This document shows, one piece after another, positions 30,801 to 37,784 of a DNA stretch of 64,000 nucleotides. The translations under genes and the position numbers were made by a program. Below the pieces are notes generated by a model. It made no database searches. It had not been told where the DNA came from and saw only the letters and a program-made list of their open reading frames with translations. The stretch is from Arthrobacter sp. B1I2 (lineage in GTDB: Bacteria > Actinomycetota > Actinomycetes > Actinomycetales > Micrococcaceae). How positions within the stretch are numbered: position 1 is the first letter of the stretch; each line of letters begins with the position of its first letter. The stretch is taken from the NCBI RefSeq assembly GCF_030816485.1, contig NZ_JAUSYC010000001.1, positions 1,240,001-1,304,000 on the forward strand. Reading direction: 5' to 3'.

Positions 30801-31347
30801 CAAGCGGCTTGGCTCCCAGGCCCCCGAGGACCGGCGGTGGCGGGCCGAGGTGCTGGACGTGCGCGGGCACCTCTTCATCCAGTGCAAGGAACACCGGGAG
30901 GTCGCCGGTCGGGCTGCAGGCAAGAAGGGCGGTGCCAAGAAGACCGAAGTCTTCATGCACGCGGACACCGGCTCCATGTCCGGCGGCGAGCGGCAGCGCT
31001 TCACCGCGTTCATTATGGCCGCTGCCCTGAGCTACCAGTTGGGGATCGCTGAGCAGGGCTTCACCACCTACGGCACGGTGATGATGGATGAGGCCTTCGT
31101 GCTCGCCTCCGAGGAGTTTGCCGGTGCCGGGATCAAGGCGCTGCACGAATTCGGCTTCCAGCTGCTGCTGGCTGCCCCGGAAAACGTGATCGACCTGTCC
31201 CGGCACCTGGGCTCCGTCACCGAGATCCTGCGCGACCGGCGCACCAACCGCTCGGGAGTCCTCACCGCGCCCGTCATCCGTCCCCGCCCGGGGGAAGCGC
31301 GAGCCTGGCGCTCGGAGGCGAACCCGGTGGACATCGTCCTGCGGTAA
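27868..31347 (+). CDS. jetC: Wadjet SMC-like ATPase JetC / MksB
   Basis: 1159 aa, GTG start overlapping the jetB stop. This is an SMC-like ABC ATPase. Walker [10 protein letters not shown] is at residues 48-56, and two long coiled-coil arms surround a hinge-like middle (near residues 460-560). The ABC signature MSGGERQRF is near 1037-1045 and Walker B ends in MMDEAF at 1072-1077. Such proteins extrude DNA loops and, with JetD, cut small circular plasmids. All catalytic motifs look intact. The expected fourth gene jetD/mksG does not follow; an unrelated convergent gene begins 24 bases beyond the stop. Confidence 0.92.
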   Translation: MTIATMLPLGDVTNPGQMRLALVQVVNWGTFHGAHTMHVDRNGTLLTGNSGVGKSTLFDAMLRVFDARPRSNEAAAQRSGGAVEDKRTTFTYMRGKVGDKAVGEGSASAFQRPGATWSAVALTFDNAAGTRVTVSALFDLPKNGTESSVGRFYLIDNVPLDLEAVERIADKRFTKGALESVFPHTQVFDVHKAFAERFRRLLGINSDQALPLLRVIQAGKGLGGSVNTFFRDQVLDAPATLAAADDVVEEFSNLMSIRQRLEDVRQQRDQLAPVPGLNREYAQSLLDANRLREPVGGEFEAYKQQLAVTVHQKTLARFRELAQAKAKELGAERVVRDSLAKELRQLETDYNNQGGNAISAIEQSLENARVGLKLRQQVEEAAQQALADAGLQLEWSAAGWEQAHEQAAARSAELQDDSQALQELRFEAFDAHATRKRELAAAEQELVSLKTRKSLLPPSSIENRAAIAAATGIPEDRMPFAGELMDLAEGEERWRPAAERALRSLATTLLVPGEHFDAVTRYLNGHNVRGALRAVDVSKPLAGGALAVEDVRDGDLLTKLDILASGAAAEAGEWVRERIALDFAYPCVEDPDELAALDKGLSLGGVVKRNRHTVEKDDRFTSRQDYVLGFDNAAKLELVAGQVEDLRQEVAKAAELAQSREDSHQGMSRQLDALRRIAEDDRPWEQVSAAVAADELTRIEQRLKDALAAQADLEPLRATIEEVRQKHQSSTESAAVLQSEYKALDRQLTAADSLLEAARDRLAQAPPSDATVTALEPHFAEFGDVTEMHELDNLANRVRTALLGELHTAESRGQGTAERLTRIFEGFVREWGSAISADHGTSIGAASEFEARYHAIVNDGLPAQEAEFRQFFNQRTHESFSTLLHLLDEERRSITSRILPLNGILSQVNFHEGSYLELDIKQTLPPTAKQFKDAIQNALKARHTRPAKAEGGWADGSGTDRDDDGELTARYKSLETLVKRLGSQAPEDRRWRAEVLDVRGHLFIQCKEHREVAGRAAGKKGGAKKTEVFMHADTGSMSGGERQRFTAFIMAAALSYQLGIAEQGFTTYGTVMMDEAFVLASEEFAGAGIKALHEFGFQLLLAAPENVIDLSRHLGSVTEILRDRRTNRSGVLTAPVIRPRPGEARAWRSEANPVDIVLR

Positions 31348-31371
31348 CCGCCGCTACCCGGACGTGCAGTC

Positions 31372-31866
31372 CTATTTGGACCGCACGCGGGCCAGGAACT
31401 GCGCCGTGCGGTCCTGCAGGCCCTGGATCTGGCGTTCCACGACGGCGGCCGGATCCGGATTGATCTCGTTGGCCGGCGGCTCCTTGCGGACGTTGCCGCA
31501 GCACAGAAAGTCGGCGCAGATCAGCGTGCCGACGGTGTTGCCGTCCCGGCCTGGCTGGCCTGCCCGCTTGGCAACCCAGAGGAGCACGTCCTCCTTTGAG
31601 AACACGTCACGGCACAGTTCGCACAGCACGGAGCGGTTCTTCCGGGCGCCGCCTTCCGGCGCCCGGAGCAGGATTCCCATGAGGCCCTTGGCTGCCGGAA
31701 CCACCAGGTAACCGCGCAGCGGCATCTTTTCATCGCGCCACCCCAGGAACTCCAGGCTGTCCCAGTTGAGGGAGCCGAAGTTCCGGGGCAGGGTGAGCTT
31801 TGCAGCCTCTGAGCGGCTGGCGTTGACGAAGGATGAACGGATTTGTTGAGGCGTGACTGATTGCAT
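31372..31866 (-). CDS. FBP-domain (EF-G-binding, treble-clef zinc finger) protein
   Basis: 164 aa. It carries the C-terminal FBP domain found in fusidic-acid-resistance FusB-type and related EF-G-binding proteins. A zinc finger is visible as CELC (about residue 83), with two further Cys in the ADFLCCGN segment. The N-terminus (VTPQQIRSSFVNASRSEA) matches stand-alone actinobacterial members. It may act on elongation factor G, but a resistance function is not implied by context. It converges with jetC. Confidence 0.8.
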   Translation of the reverse strand: MQSVTPQQIRSSFVNASRSEAAKLTLPRNFGSLNWDSLEFLGWRDEKMPLRGYLVVPAAKGLMGILLRAPEGGARKNRSVLCELCRDVFSKEDVLLWVAKRAGQPGRDGNTVGTLICADFLCCGNVRKEPPANEINPDPAAVVERQIQGLQDRTAQFLARVRSK

Positions 31867-32191
31867 GGCTGAACTTTCGTAAAAGGGTGGGCGGCCCGGA
31901 GCCAGGCCAAGGGTAACGAAGGGAGTCAGTCAGTCTCCGCGGAGCAGGCCAAAGCGGCCACCCCGCTCTCCGCGGCAGCGGCGGTCGGAAAAGACCTTCT
32001 GCATGCTCATTGTTCCCGTTGCCCTGTTCCTGTTCAGCGTTTCCCTGTTCAGCGTTCCGGTGAAGCCACCGCCGGACCGGCAAGGCCATCCTGCCAAATG
32101 AGGGCCCGGCTGTCCAAGCACGGGCCCAGGCTGTGCCCTTCGTCACAAAAGAAGAATTAAGCGACAAAAGCGTTGCGTAATGGTGATTTAC
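31867..32191. other. Intergenic region with short tandem repeat
   Basis: No gene I can support lies in this stretch. It contains two near-identical 14-base units CCTGTTCAGCGTTT/C at 32029-32042 and 32044-32057, with a partial third copy just before. A minus-strand frame of 26 codons starting near 32006 (MSMQKVFSDRRCRGERGGRF...) is Arg-rich and could be a small peptide, but nothing confirms it. The sequence becomes A/T-rich near 32140, marking the promoter of the iron-uptake operon. Confidence 0.5.
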
Positions 32192-32210
32192 ATAGGTTAG
32201 CCTTACTTAA
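32192..32210. promoter_or_regulatory. IdeR/DtxR-type iron box
   Basis: ATAGGTTAGCCTTACTTAA matches the actinobacterial IdeR/DtxR consensus (TTAGGTTAGCCTAACCTAA) at 16 of 19 positions. It lies 30 bases before the iron-siderophore binding-protein gene, so iron-replete repression of the whole uptake operon is expected. Confidence 0.8.
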
Positions 32211-32239
32211 GTTTTCATCAGCCCGAACCAAGGAGCCCC

Positions 32240-33328
32240 GTGACGTCCCCCCTCTTTCCCGGCCCTGTCTCCACCCGCCGGACACTTTTTTCCTCTGCCG
32301 GGAAGGCGACAGCGGTGCTGGCCGCGGCAGCCTTGACGCTCTCCGCCTGCAGCACGGGCCCGGCCTCCTCCGCGGCGGACGCAACCAGTTCCAGCAGCAG
32401 CGCCCAGTTCCCGGTCACAATCGAGCATGTATACGGGCAAACGACCATTGAGAAGCAGCCCACGCGGGTGGCAACGGTGTCGTGGGTGAATGATGACGTC
32501 GCCATCGCCCTGGGCGTAGTCCCGGTGGGTGTCCCCAAGAACGAGTGGGGTGGCAACGACAAGGGGTCCACCCCCTGGAAGGACGCGGCCCTCGACAAGC
32601 TGGGCGCCGGGTTCGGTTCGGCCAAGGCCCCGGTCCAGTACTCGGAGGCGGACGGCATCAACTTCACCGAAATCGCCAAGCTCAGCCCTGACGTCATCCT
32701 CGCCGCCTACTCAGGCCTCACCGAGGAGGACTACAAGAAGCTCAGCGGGATCGCGCCCGTGGTAGCGCACCCGGACGTGGCCTACGGAACCTCCTGGCAG
32801 GACTCCACCACCATCGTCGGCAAGGCCCTGGGCAAGGAAACAAGGGCCGCCAAGCTGGTCTCCGACACCGAGGCCACCGTCAAGGACAAGGTCTCGCAGT
32901 ACCCGCAGATCCAGGGCAAGAGCTTCATCTACGGCAACCTGGAGCCGGCCAAGGGTGACGGGGTGAACGTCTATACCGCCAACGACAACCGTCCCCGCTT
33001 CCTCACCGAAATCGGCATGACCCTCGCCCCGGTGGTTGCGGACAACTCCAAGGGCTCCAAGGAGTTCTACATCCCGTGGTCCGCTGAGAAGGCAAACGAG
33101 CTGCAGTCGGACATCTTCGTCACCTGGGTCCCCGACGCTTCCACGGCGGACGCCATCAAGAAGGATCCGTTGCTCTCCCAGATCCCGGCCATCAAGAACG
33201 GCGCCCTGGTTGCCGACTCGGACAACACCCTGACCCTGTCCATCTCGGCGTCATCACCGCTGAGCCTGCCGTGGTCCCTGGACACGTTCCTGCCCCAGCT
33301 GGCCGGCGCAGCGGATGCAGTGAAGTAG
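32240..33328 (+). CDS. Iron-siderophore ABC transporter substrate-binding lipoprotein
   Basis: 362 aa, GTG start after AAGGAG. The N-terminus has an export signal with a lipobox ending at C37 (LTLSAC), so it is a membrane-anchored lipoprotein. The body is the FepB/FhuD-type periplasmic-binding fold (PTRVATVSWVNDDVAIALG; LSPDVILAAYSGLTEEDYKKL). It captures ferric siderophore outside the membrane and hands it to the FecCD permeases downstream. It is the first gene of the operon, behind an IdeR-type box. Confidence 0.9.
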   Translation: MTSPLFPGPVSTRRTLFSSAGKATAVLAAAALTLSACSTGPASSAADATSSSSSAQFPVTIEHVYGQTTIEKQPTRVATVSWVNDDVAIALGVVPVGVPKNEWGGNDKGSTPWKDAALDKLGAGFGSAKAPVQYSEADGINFTEIAKLSPDVILAAYSGLTEEDYKKLSGIAPVVAHPDVAYGTSWQDSTTIVGKALGKETRAAKLVSDTEATVKDKVSQYPQIQGKSFIYGNLEPAKGDGVNVYTANDNRPRFLTEIGMTLAPVVADNSKGSKEFYIPWSAEKANELQSDIFVTWVPDASTADAIKKDPLLSQIPAIKNGALVADSDNTLTLSISASSPLSLPWSLDTFLPQLAGAADAVK

Positions 33329-33338
33329 GCCCACCTTC

Positions 33339-34421
33339 ATGAGTACGACGGCGGCACGTCCGGCAGCGGGGAGGGGCACCCAGGTGCCGGCCAAGGCACT
33401 TGGTGGCCCCCTCCGCGGTGATGCGTCCGGAACGAAGCGTGCGGCCTGGCTGTCCGCCGCCGTCGTCGTGCTGGTGCTGGTGGCCGGGGCATCCCTGGCC
33501 GTGGGGGCCCGGGACGTTCCCCTGGGCGCTGTCTGGCAGGCCCTCACCGCATTTGACCCGACGAACGGTGACCATGCCGTGGTCCATGCGCGGATCCCCC
33601 GCACTGCCCTGGGCCTGCTGGCCGGCGGCGCGCTGGGCCTGGCCGGGGCCGCGATGCAGGGTGTTGCCCGCAACCCGCTGGCCGATCCTGGCATCATTGG
33701 TGTCAACGCCGGAGCGGCCCTGGCCGTGGTCACCGGCATCTACGTTTTCGGCGTCGCCAGCTTTTCCGGCTACGTCTGGTTCGCCTTCATCGGGGCTGCC
33801 GCTGCCGCCGTCGTGGCGTACCTCGTTGCCTCGCTGGGCCGGGAGGGGGCCACCCCGGTGAAACTGGCGCTGGCGGGAGCCGCGCTCAGCGCCGGTCTGT
33901 CCTCACTCATGAACGTCGTCCTGGTCTCCAGCCAGGACACCCTGGACCGGTTCCGCTTCTGGCAGGTGGGAGGCATCGCGGGCCGTGACTGGTCCGTGCT
34001 CCTTCCCGGCCTGCCGTTCCTGGCCGCCGGCGCGCTCATCGTGCTGCTGGCCGGCCGAACCCTTAACAGCCTGGCCCTGGGGGACGACATCGCCCGGGGA
34101 CTTGGCCAGCGGGTTGGGCTGTCCCGTGCCGTGGTGGCCCTGGGCATCGTCCTGCTGTGTGGCACGGCCACCGCTCTGGCGGGACCTATCGGCTTCGTGG
34201 GCCTGGTCATCCCGCACGCCGTCCGCTTCCTCACCGGCCCCGACTACCGCTGGATCCTGCCCTTTTCCCTGGTGGCGGCTCCAGTGCTGCTCCTGGGCGC
34301 CGACATCATTGGCCGCGTCGTGCTGCTTCCCGGCGAAGTTCCGGCCGGCATCATGACTGCCCTCGTCGGCGCGCCGGTGTTTGTCTGGCTGATCCGCCGC
34401 GGAAAGGGGGCCGGCCTGTGA
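33339..34421 (+). CDS. fepD: FecCD-family iron-siderophore permease (first subunit)
   Basis: 360 aa with about nine to ten membrane segments. Family landmarks are RIPRTALGLLAGGALGLAGAAMQG, NPLADPGIIGVNAGA and the cytoplasmic GFVGLVIPHAVR loop that docks on the ATPase. It forms half of the membrane channel with the following permease. It starts 10 bases after the lipoprotein gene, and its stop overlaps a GTG that opens a 23-codon frame. Confidence 0.9.
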   Translation: MSTTAARPAAGRGTQVPAKALGGPLRGDASGTKRAAWLSAAVVVLVLVAGASLAVGARDVPLGAVWQALTAFDPTNGDHAVVHARIPRTALGLLAGGALGLAGAAMQGVARNPLADPGIIGVNAGAALAVVTGIYVFGVASFSGYVWFAFIGAAAAAVVAYLVASLGREGATPVKLALAGAALSAGLSSLMNVVLVSSQDTLDRFRFWQVGGIAGRDWSVLLPGLPFLAAGALIVLLAGRTLNSLALGDDIARGLGQRVGLSRAVVALGIVLLCGTATALAGPIGFVGLVIPHAVRFLTGPDYRWILPFSLVAAPVLLLGADIIGRVVLLPGEVPAGIMTALVGAPVFVWLIRRGKGAGL

Positions 34422-34440
34422 CCCTCCTCAACTCCCGAGT

Positions 34441-34496
34441 TGCTCCATCAGATATGGCTGCAAAAGCCCCTCTAAAGAACCAAAAGTGATGGAGCA
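34441..34496 (+). promoter_or_regulatory. Possible mRNA hairpin at the second permease start
   Basis: A perfect 10-bp inverted repeat (TGCTCCATCA at 34441-34450, TGATGGAGCA at 34487-34496) would pair the start codon of the next permease into a stem, with a 36-base A-rich loop. A 23-codon frame starting GTG at 34418 runs through the loop and ends at TGA 34487-34489, immediately before the permease ATG. Translation of it could open the stem. The regulatory role is inference; a decayed N-terminal extension is the other reading. Confidence 0.4.
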
Positions 34497-35532
34497 TCGC
34501 GATGGGCGCCGTCGCCTGAACCGGACAGCTGTCCTGGCCGCCGGCGTCGTGGTCCTCTTCGCAGTCTCCGTCCTGCTCGGCAGCTACACAGTGACCATCC
34601 CCGACTTCTTCACCATCGTCACCAACCACCTGACCGGCGGCGCAAAGATCCCGGGCGCCAGCTTCATCGTGATGGAGAACAAGCTTCCGCGGGCACTCAC
34701 CGGGACCATGATCGGGATTGCCTTCGGCCTTGCCGGCGCGCTGTTCCAGACCATGCTGCGCAACCCCCTGGCCAGCCCCGACGTCATCGGCATCAGCTCC
34801 GGGGCCAGCGCGGCGGCGGTGGTCGCGATCGTCATCTTTGGTGCCTCCGGTGCCGTGGTTTCGGGCGCTGCCCTGGGCGGCGCCCTGGCCGTGGCTGCCC
34901 TGATCTACGCCATCTCCACCGGCGGGGCTATCCGCGGAAGCGGACGGGGGAGCGCTGCCCGAAACCGGCTGGTCCTCGCCGGCGTCGGCATCGCTGCCGC
35001 CCTGCAGGCCGTGGTCAGCTTCCTGATGACCCGCGCCGACATCCGCACGGCCGCCGACGCCCTGGTCTGGCTAAACGGCTCCCTGAACTCAGCCAACTGG
35101 GACCGCACCGGCGTCCTGTTCCTGGCACTCCTGGTCCAGGTTCCCGCCGTCGTGCTCATCGCCGGGCCGCTGCGCATCCTGGAACTGGGCGACGACGCCG
35201 CGGCCGGACTGGGCGTCCGCGTCAACCCCGCACGCCTGGCCCTGGTGCTCATCGCGGTATCGCTGGCAGCGGTGGCGACGGCGGCTGCCGGGCCGGTCTC
35301 ATTCGTTGCCTTCCTGGCCGGGCCCATCGCACGCCGCTTCACCGGCAAAGCCAGCCTGCCGGCGTCGGCCCTGGTGGGCGCCCTGATTGTCCTGGCGGCG
35401 GACTTCTTCGCCGCAAACCTGGCACCCCTGCTGCTGGACGGCACCGTCCTGCCGGTGGGCGTCGTCACCGGCGCGCTCGGCGCACCGTTCCTGCTGTGGC
35501 TCCTGGTCACGGCCAACCGAAAGGATGCCTGA
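34489..35532 (+). CDS. fepG: FecCD-family iron-siderophore permease (second subunit)
   Basis: 347 aa, or 348 from the GTG immediately upstream at 34486. It has about nine membrane segments and the family motifs LPRALTGTMIGIAFGLAGALFQ, NPLASPDVIGISSGA and GPVSFVAFLAGPIARR. It pairs with the first permease. There is no obvious ribosome site, and the start codon sits inside a 10-bp inverted repeat. Its end overlaps the ATPase gene by 8 bases if the ATPase starts at 35525. Confidence 0.88.
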   Translation: MEHRDGRRRLNRTAVLAAGVVVLFAVSVLLGSYTVTIPDFFTIVTNHLTGGAKIPGASFIVMENKLPRALTGTMIGIAFGLAGALFQTMLRNPLASPDVIGISSGASAAAVVAIVIFGASGAVVSGAALGGALAVAALIYAISTGGAIRGSGRGSAARNRLVLAGVGIAAALQAVVSFLMTRADIRTAADALVWLNGSLNSANWDRTGVLFLALLVQVPAVVLIAGPLRILELGDDAAAGLGVRVNPARLALVLIAVSLAAVATAAAGPVSFVAFLAGPIARRFTGKASLPASALVGALIVLAADFFAANLAPLLLDGTVLPVGVVTGALGAPFLLWLLVTANRKDA

Positions 35533-36349
35533 CGTGGCAGTTCTCCAAGCGCAGGGCCTGACGCTTAAATACGACCAACGCTGCGTGGTGGACGGGCTCA
35601 GCGTCCAGATTCCCGAAGGCAGGGTAACCATGATCGTGGGCGCGAACGCCTGCGGGAAATCCACCCTGCTCCGCGGCATGTCCCGGCTGCTCAAGCCCGC
35701 CGCCGGTGTCGTGACCCTGGACGGCAAAGACATCCATTCACGTCCGGCGCGCGAACTGGCCCGGACCCTTGGCCTGCTTCCCCAGCACCCAACCGCCCCG
35801 GACGGCATCACCGTCCGCGATCTGGTGGGCCGGGGGCGCTACCCGCACCAGGGCTTCTTCCGGAGCTGGAGCGAAAAAGACGACGCCGCGGTGCAGCGCG
35901 CGCTGGAAGCCACCGGGACGCTTGACCTGGCAGGGCGCGACGTGGACGAACTGTCCGGCGGCCAGCGGCAGCGGGTCTGGATCGCCATGGCACTCGCCCA
36001 GGAAACCGATGTCCTGCTGCTGGACGAACCCACCACCTACCTTGACCTGGCGCACCAGGTGGAGGTCCTGGACCTGGTGACGGACCTGAACCGCAAGCGC
36101 GGCACCACCGTGGCCATCGTCCTGCACGACCTCAACCTGGCCGCCCGTTACGCGGACCATGTCATCGCCATGAAGGGCGGCGCGGTGGTAGCGGTTGGTT
36201 CCCCGGCGGAAGTGGTGACCGAAACCCTGGTCCGCGAGGTCTTCGGCCTGGAATCCCGGGTCATCCCCGACCCCGTCTCCGGCACCCCGCTCATCATCCC
36301 TATTGGCCGCCACCACGCCCCCGCAAACGAACTGGAGCTCGTCTCATGA
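35525..36349 (+). CDS. fepC: Iron-siderophore ABC transporter ATPase
   Basis: 274 aa. Complete ABC ATPase of the FepC/FhuC type: Walker A VGANACGKST, Q-loop LLPQHP, signature LSGGQRQRVWIAMALAQ, Walker B VLLLDEPT, and H-loop IVLHDLN. The Walker A reads GANACGKST, where GPNGCGKST is usual. The ATG at 35525 overlaps the upstream permease; a GTG at 35534 with AAGGA in front is an alternative that removes three residues. It powers uptake by the two permeases before it. Confidence 0.9.
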   Translation: MPDVAVLQAQGLTLKYDQRCVVDGLSVQIPEGRVTMIVGANACGKSTLLRGMSRLLKPAAGVVTLDGKDIHSRPARELARTLGLLPQHPTAPDGITVRDLVGRGRYPHQGFFRSWSEKDDAAVQRALEATGTLDLAGRDVDELSGGQRQRVWIAMALAQETDVLLLDEPTTYLDLAHQVEVLDLVTDLNRKRGTTVAIVLHDLNLAARYADHVIAMKGGAVVAVGSPAEVVTETLVREVFGLESRVIPDPVSGTPLIIPIGRHHAPANELELVS

Positions 36350-37386
36350 AGACCCGCGAGACCGCCGCCACGCAGCCCATGAGCCTGGCCTTCCAGGTCA
36401 CCGTATCCGCCGTCCAGGAATTGAGCCCCAACTTCCGCAGGATCACGTTCGGCGGGTATGCGCTGCGGGACTTCGGTGTCCACGGGGACAGCCTGGACCT
36501 CCGGGTCAAGCTCCTCGTCCCCTCCCTTGCCGCGGATGGGACCGAGCTGCCGCCTCCCGTCTTCGAAACGAGCCAGGCCGGGTGGTACCGGACCTGGCTG
36601 GCCATGGACCCCGCCGTCCGCGGTTCAATGCGCACCTACACCGTCCGACAGGCCCGGCTGGATGCCGTGTACCCGGAAATCGATGTGGACTTCGTCATGC
36701 ACTTCGATGACCGCGGCCATGGCGGGCCTGCCGCCAATTGGGCCCTGAATGCCAGGCCGGGCGATGCCATCACCATCATCGGACCCAACAACCGTGCCGC
36801 CCACTGCACCACCGCGGAGACCTACTCCGGCATCGAATGGCGGCCCGGGCTGGCGCAGCGCGTCCTGCTTGCAGGCGACGAAACCGCCGTTCCGGCCATC
36901 TCCGCCATCCTCGAAAGCCTCCCGCCCTACATGAGCGGGCACGCTTTCCTTGAGGTCCCCCAGGCCGGCGACTTCCTGGAGCTCAGCTCCCCGGCCGACG
37001 TCGAAATCACCTGGCTGGCCCGCGGCGCCGCCATCGGCCGCTCCCGGCCCCACGGCCAACTCCTGCAGGAGGCCGTGCGCAAAGCCGTTCCCGAGCCGGG
37101 CTGGGTGGGCATCAGAACGGACGACGGCGGCGCAGGACCCGAACCCGAGGACGTCAACGTGGACACGGACATCCTCTGGGAAACGCCCGCCCGACTGGAA
37201 ACCGCGGACATCAGCGCCACCAAGAACCCTGGAATCCCTGCCGGCGCCATGCCCTTCTACGCCTGGATCGCCGGCGAGGCAGCCGTCATCAAGGACCTGC
37301 GGCGCTACCTGGTGCGCGACGTGGGGATGGACCGGAAACAGGTGGCCTTCATGGGTTACTGGCGGCAGGGCAAAGCCGAAGGTTAG
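36346..37386 (+). CDS. Siderophore-interacting protein (FAD-binding ferric-siderophore reductase)
   Basis: 346 aa. The SIP/ViuB family is recognised by the FAD-binding region (SMRTYTVRQARLD, then VMHFDDRGHGGPAANWA), by VLLAGDETAVPAISAIL, and by the C-terminal FYAWIAGEAAVIKDLRRYL. It releases iron from imported siderophore by reduction in the cytoplasm. The ATG overlaps the ATPase stop by 4 bases (ATGA), so it is the last gene of the uptake operon. It is somewhat longer than typical because of an insert near residues 255-285. Confidence 0.9.
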   Translation: MKTRETAATQPMSLAFQVTVSAVQELSPNFRRITFGGYALRDFGVHGDSLDLRVKLLVPSLAADGTELPPPVFETSQAGWYRTWLAMDPAVRGSMRTYTVRQARLDAVYPEIDVDFVMHFDDRGHGGPAANWALNARPGDAITIIGPNNRAAHCTTAETYSGIEWRPGLAQRVLLAGDETAVPAISAILESLPPYMSGHAFLEVPQAGDFLELSSPADVEITWLARGAAIGRSRPHGQLLQEAVRKAVPEPGWVGIRTDDGGAGPEPEDVNVDTDILWETPARLETADISATKNPGIPAGAMPFYAWIAGEAAVIKDLRRYLVRDVGMDRKQVAFMGYWRQGKAEG

Positions 37387-37784
37387 CTTCGGCCTGTTGC
37401 TGGCTACGCCGGAACCGGCGGCTTGCCATCGCTTAGCGGTTGGACCCTTCCCAAACTTCGCAAGCTCAGTTCGGCGCCCTCGGGTCCGCCCTTCCTCCTT
37501 CCGCTGCGTTCCGGCCGCGGGCGGCCTTCACTGCGCTCCTGTCGGCGATGCGCTCCTACGCAAGCCCCCGGCTCCGGCTACAAGGGTTCGTCACCATTGC
37601 TTTACCTAGGCTTTCCCTGCAACGCCCCATCAGATTTCTGCAGGTCTTTCTTCGACATCCACTCCCTGTCGCTCCGCGCGTAACACACGTTTTCAAGAAT
37701 CTCCAGGGTGGCAATTGCTATGTCACATGGCATGACAAGCCGTATGCTTCGGTTATTTCAACTGGAACATTAAGGTCTCATTCC
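37387..37784. other. Intergenic region of odd composition
   Basis: The stretch of about 400 bases has no supportable gene. Positions about 37430-37600 are strongly pyrimidine-rich on the plus strand and full of CTCCG/TTCGC-like words, unlike coding DNA on either side. The last 150 bases become A/T-richer and probably hold the promoter of the secreted GH16 protein. The start of the transcription unit cannot be fixed by eye. Confidence 0.5.

Noticed and set aside
31372..31866. The gene after jetC as a diverged JetD
   Set aside because: It is on the opposite strand, is only 164 aa and has the FBP zinc-finger pattern, with no DUF2220 or Toprim features.
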